Below, one piece after another: positions 62,602-64,000 of a stretch of DNA of 64,000 bases; position 1 is the first letter of the stretch, and every line of letters starts with the position of its first letter. Below the pieces are notes generated by a model, which did no database searches, was not told the origin of the DNA, and was given only the letters and a program-made list of their open reading frames with translations. Source of the stretch: an uncultured Clostridia bacterium. GTDB taxonomy: Bacteria > Bacillota > Clostridia > TANB77 > CAG-508. Where the stretch lies: the NCBI GenBank assembly GCA_934167835.1, contig CAKPLZ010000003.1, positions 1-64,000 of the forward strand. The letters are read 5' to 3'. The position numbers were made by a program, and so were the translations under genes.

Positions 62602-64000
62602 TTATAGCATTATATTATTAAATTGTATTCCATTTTTTTCCATTATTTCTTTTTCTCTATTTGAACATGTAAATATAATTATTTGATTTTCTTTAAATTC
62701 TTCGTTTATGTATTTCAATATATTTTCTAATCTTTTATTATCATAATAAGCAAAAGCCTCATCTAGGATTATTGGCATTTTTTCTTGTGTTACTTCTTGC
62801 AATGCAGATAATCTAAGAGATAAATATAATTGATCTATTGTGCCTATGCTTAATTTATTACTATTTATATAATCTCCATTTTCTAGTTCAACTACCAAAC
62901 CTTCTCCATCTATAAATTTAACTCTACTATATTTATTAGAAGAAACTTTTTTTGCGATTTCTGATAGATTATTTGTAAACTTAGGTGTTATTTCATTTTT
63001 CATTCTTTCATAGGCTCTCTCCATTGCTTCTTTTGCTATATTTATTGCCTTATCAATTCCTAAAATTTCCCTTTTTTCTTCTAAAGAATTTTGCAATTCT
63101 TCTTGAATTTTAGCCTTTTCTTCTGATTTTTTTAGAATATTATTATAATCAATTTCATTTGTATGTAACTGTAGTTTTAAACTTGAAATTCCGTTCTCAA
63201 GTTCTTGTTCTATATTTAGCAATTTACTATTTTCTTCATATAATAAATAATTAATTTCATCTTCATCTATTTTATTTTTAAATTCATTCTTTAAATCTAA
63301 ATTTTCTGAATTTATTTTATTATTTTTTTCTGAATTTAATTCGTTTATATTTTTTTGTATTTTTTCTATATTTTCTTCTGCAGTTTTTATTTCTAATAAA
63401 TATTTTTTTTCATTTTCTTTTTTTATTTTATCTATTTTTTCATTTTTTATTTTTTTAGAGAAAAATATTCCAAAAATAATTATACTAATTAAACCAAAAA
63501 TTATTTTAATTAAATTATCTGTTTTAAAAATAAATAAAAATAAATTAATTAAAATTAATATTATAAAAAATGCTAAAAAAATCCAATAATTATTTTTATT
63601 TTTTTCCATTTTTTCAGAATTAATTTTATTTTTTACATTATTTATTTTGATTTTTTCATTTTCTAACATTTCATTATTAATTTTTATTTTCTCATCTTGA
63701 ACATTTAGATTTGTATTTCTTTGCATAACCTTTTTGACTAGCTTAAGTTGTGTTTCTTTTTCATCTATCTGTCTATTGATGATTTGTTGTCTTTTTTCCA
63801 AAATGTTTTTTTGCTCATCACTATTACCTATGTTTCTTTGTTTTTGTTCTAATTCTTCGATCTTGTCGTTAATAACGTTTAATGGTCTACCTACGGTTCT
63901 TAGGCTTCCTACCTCTTCTAGTTGCTTTTTGCTTAGGGTTTGAATTGTCTTTTTGTATGACACGTTTTCTTCTCCTGTTGATATCATATTGGCAATTTTT
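62602..64000 (-). CDS. YhaN-like (Rad50/SMC-type) ATPase, C-terminal part; gene runs off the right edge
   Basis: At least 465 aa without a start inside the window. Coiled-coil arms flank two adjacent membrane helices (about 140-180 of the visible part, NNYWIFLAFFIILILINLF), as in Bacillus YhaN. The C-terminal ABC half has the signature region KLSIGTIDQLYLSLRLS and Walker B MPIILDEAFAYYD. Walker A lies beyond the window. Family members work in DNA end processing with a YhaO/SbcD nuclease. It may or may not belong to the conjugative element. Confidence 0.8.
   Translation of the reverse strand, partial: KIANMISTGEENVSYKKTIQTLSKKQLEEVGSLRTVGRPLNVINDKIEELEQKQRNIGNSDEQKNILEKRQQIINRQIDEKETQLKLVKKVMQRNTNLNVQDEKIKINNEMLENEKIKINNVKNKINSEKMEKNKNNYWIFLAFFIILILINLFLFIFKTDNLIKIIFGLISIIIFGIFFSKKIKNEKIDKIKKENEKKYLLEIKTAEENIEKIQKNINELNSEKNNKINSENLDLKNEFKNKIDEDEINYLLYEENSKLLNIEQELENGISSLKLQLHTNEIDYNNILKKSEEKAKIQEELQNSLEEKREILGIDKAINIAKEAMERAYERMKNEITPKFTNNLSEIAKKVSSNKYSRVKFIDGEGLVVELENGDYINSNKLSIGTIDQLYLSLRLSALQEVTQEKMPIILDEAFAYYDNKRLENILKYINEEFKENQIIIFTCSNREKEIMEKNGIQFNNIML

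Noticed and set aside
1..64000. CRISPR arrays, tRNA or rRNA genes, insertion sequences
   Set aside because: None seen on either strand.

Overview
The window looks like chromosome from an uncultured, low-GC (about 30%), anaerobic Clostridia-like Firmicute. The evidence is the typical rpmG-secE-nusG-rplKAJL order, DapL-type lysine/peptidoglycan synthesis, rubrerythrin, FeoAB, an ECF vitamin transporter and pilin-like surface proteins. No rRNA, tRNA, CRISPR array or insertion sequence was found.

Main observation: fourteen times, in nine otherwise well-conserved genes, the reading frame meets a CGG codon, and the family-conserved protein continues only if the C is skipped so that the next codon is GGN (glycine). 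After the skip, every affected gene has a length divisible by three and an uninterrupted family match. Reading all protein genes by eye, I found no CGG that serves as an ordinary arginine codon; CGA, CGC, CGT, AGA and AGG are used. Every other CGG triplet straddles two codons. This looks like genome-wide recoding (quadruplet CGGN read as Gly, or obligatory +1 frameshifting at an unassigned CGG) rather than scattered pseudogenes. Affected genes: a DD-peptidase with peptidoglycan-binding domain, two pilin-like variable proteins, a P-type Ca2+ ATPase (three sites), a FolT-like S component (two), an M14 carboxypeptidase (two), HtrA, a large NRPS and a TraG/VirD4 coupling protein. A base-calling artefact must still be excluded from reads or peptides.

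Layout. 0.1-3.8 kb: promoter and leader of a surface-protein gene lying off the left edge, mgtE with an overlapping leader peptide, dapL-dapF. 3.9-7.4 kb: ribosomal operon with an L10 leader. 7.5-17.9 kb: a pilin-like Ig/DUF6273 protein, dnaD-dnaI, rubrerythrin, metallochaperone, ileS, and a pilin-like protein with a hypervariable C-type-lectin-like end. 17.9-27.4 kb: ftsH, tilS, dnaB, rplI, punA, pyridoxal kinase, peptidase, HAD phosphatase, nuclease. 27.4-35.2 kb: membrane protein, Ca ATPase-feoA-feoB operon, ParE-type toxin-antitoxin pair, maf. 35.3-43.1 kb: two more pilin-like variable proteins around leuS, a compact type I toxin-antitoxin locus with an antisense RNA, and prfA. 43.2-50.4 kb: a truncated sigma/anti-sigma remnant, ecfT-ecfA-folC-folT, tspO, M14 peptidase, a GC-rich foreign gene, htrA. 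50.4-59.8 kb: a C-A-T-C-A-T-R NRPS (predicted dipeptide aldehyde or pyrazinone maker) with a sensor kinase. 59.8-64 kb: coupling protein and a YhaN-like ATPase, probably part of an integrated conjugative element.

The three lectin-ended pilin-like proteins share N-termini and downstream sequence but end in stretches rich in NNC/NNT codons, which is the signature of diversity-generating retroelement targets. No reverse transcriptase or template repeat is in the window. Two of the three also carry CGG recoding sites in the variable end.
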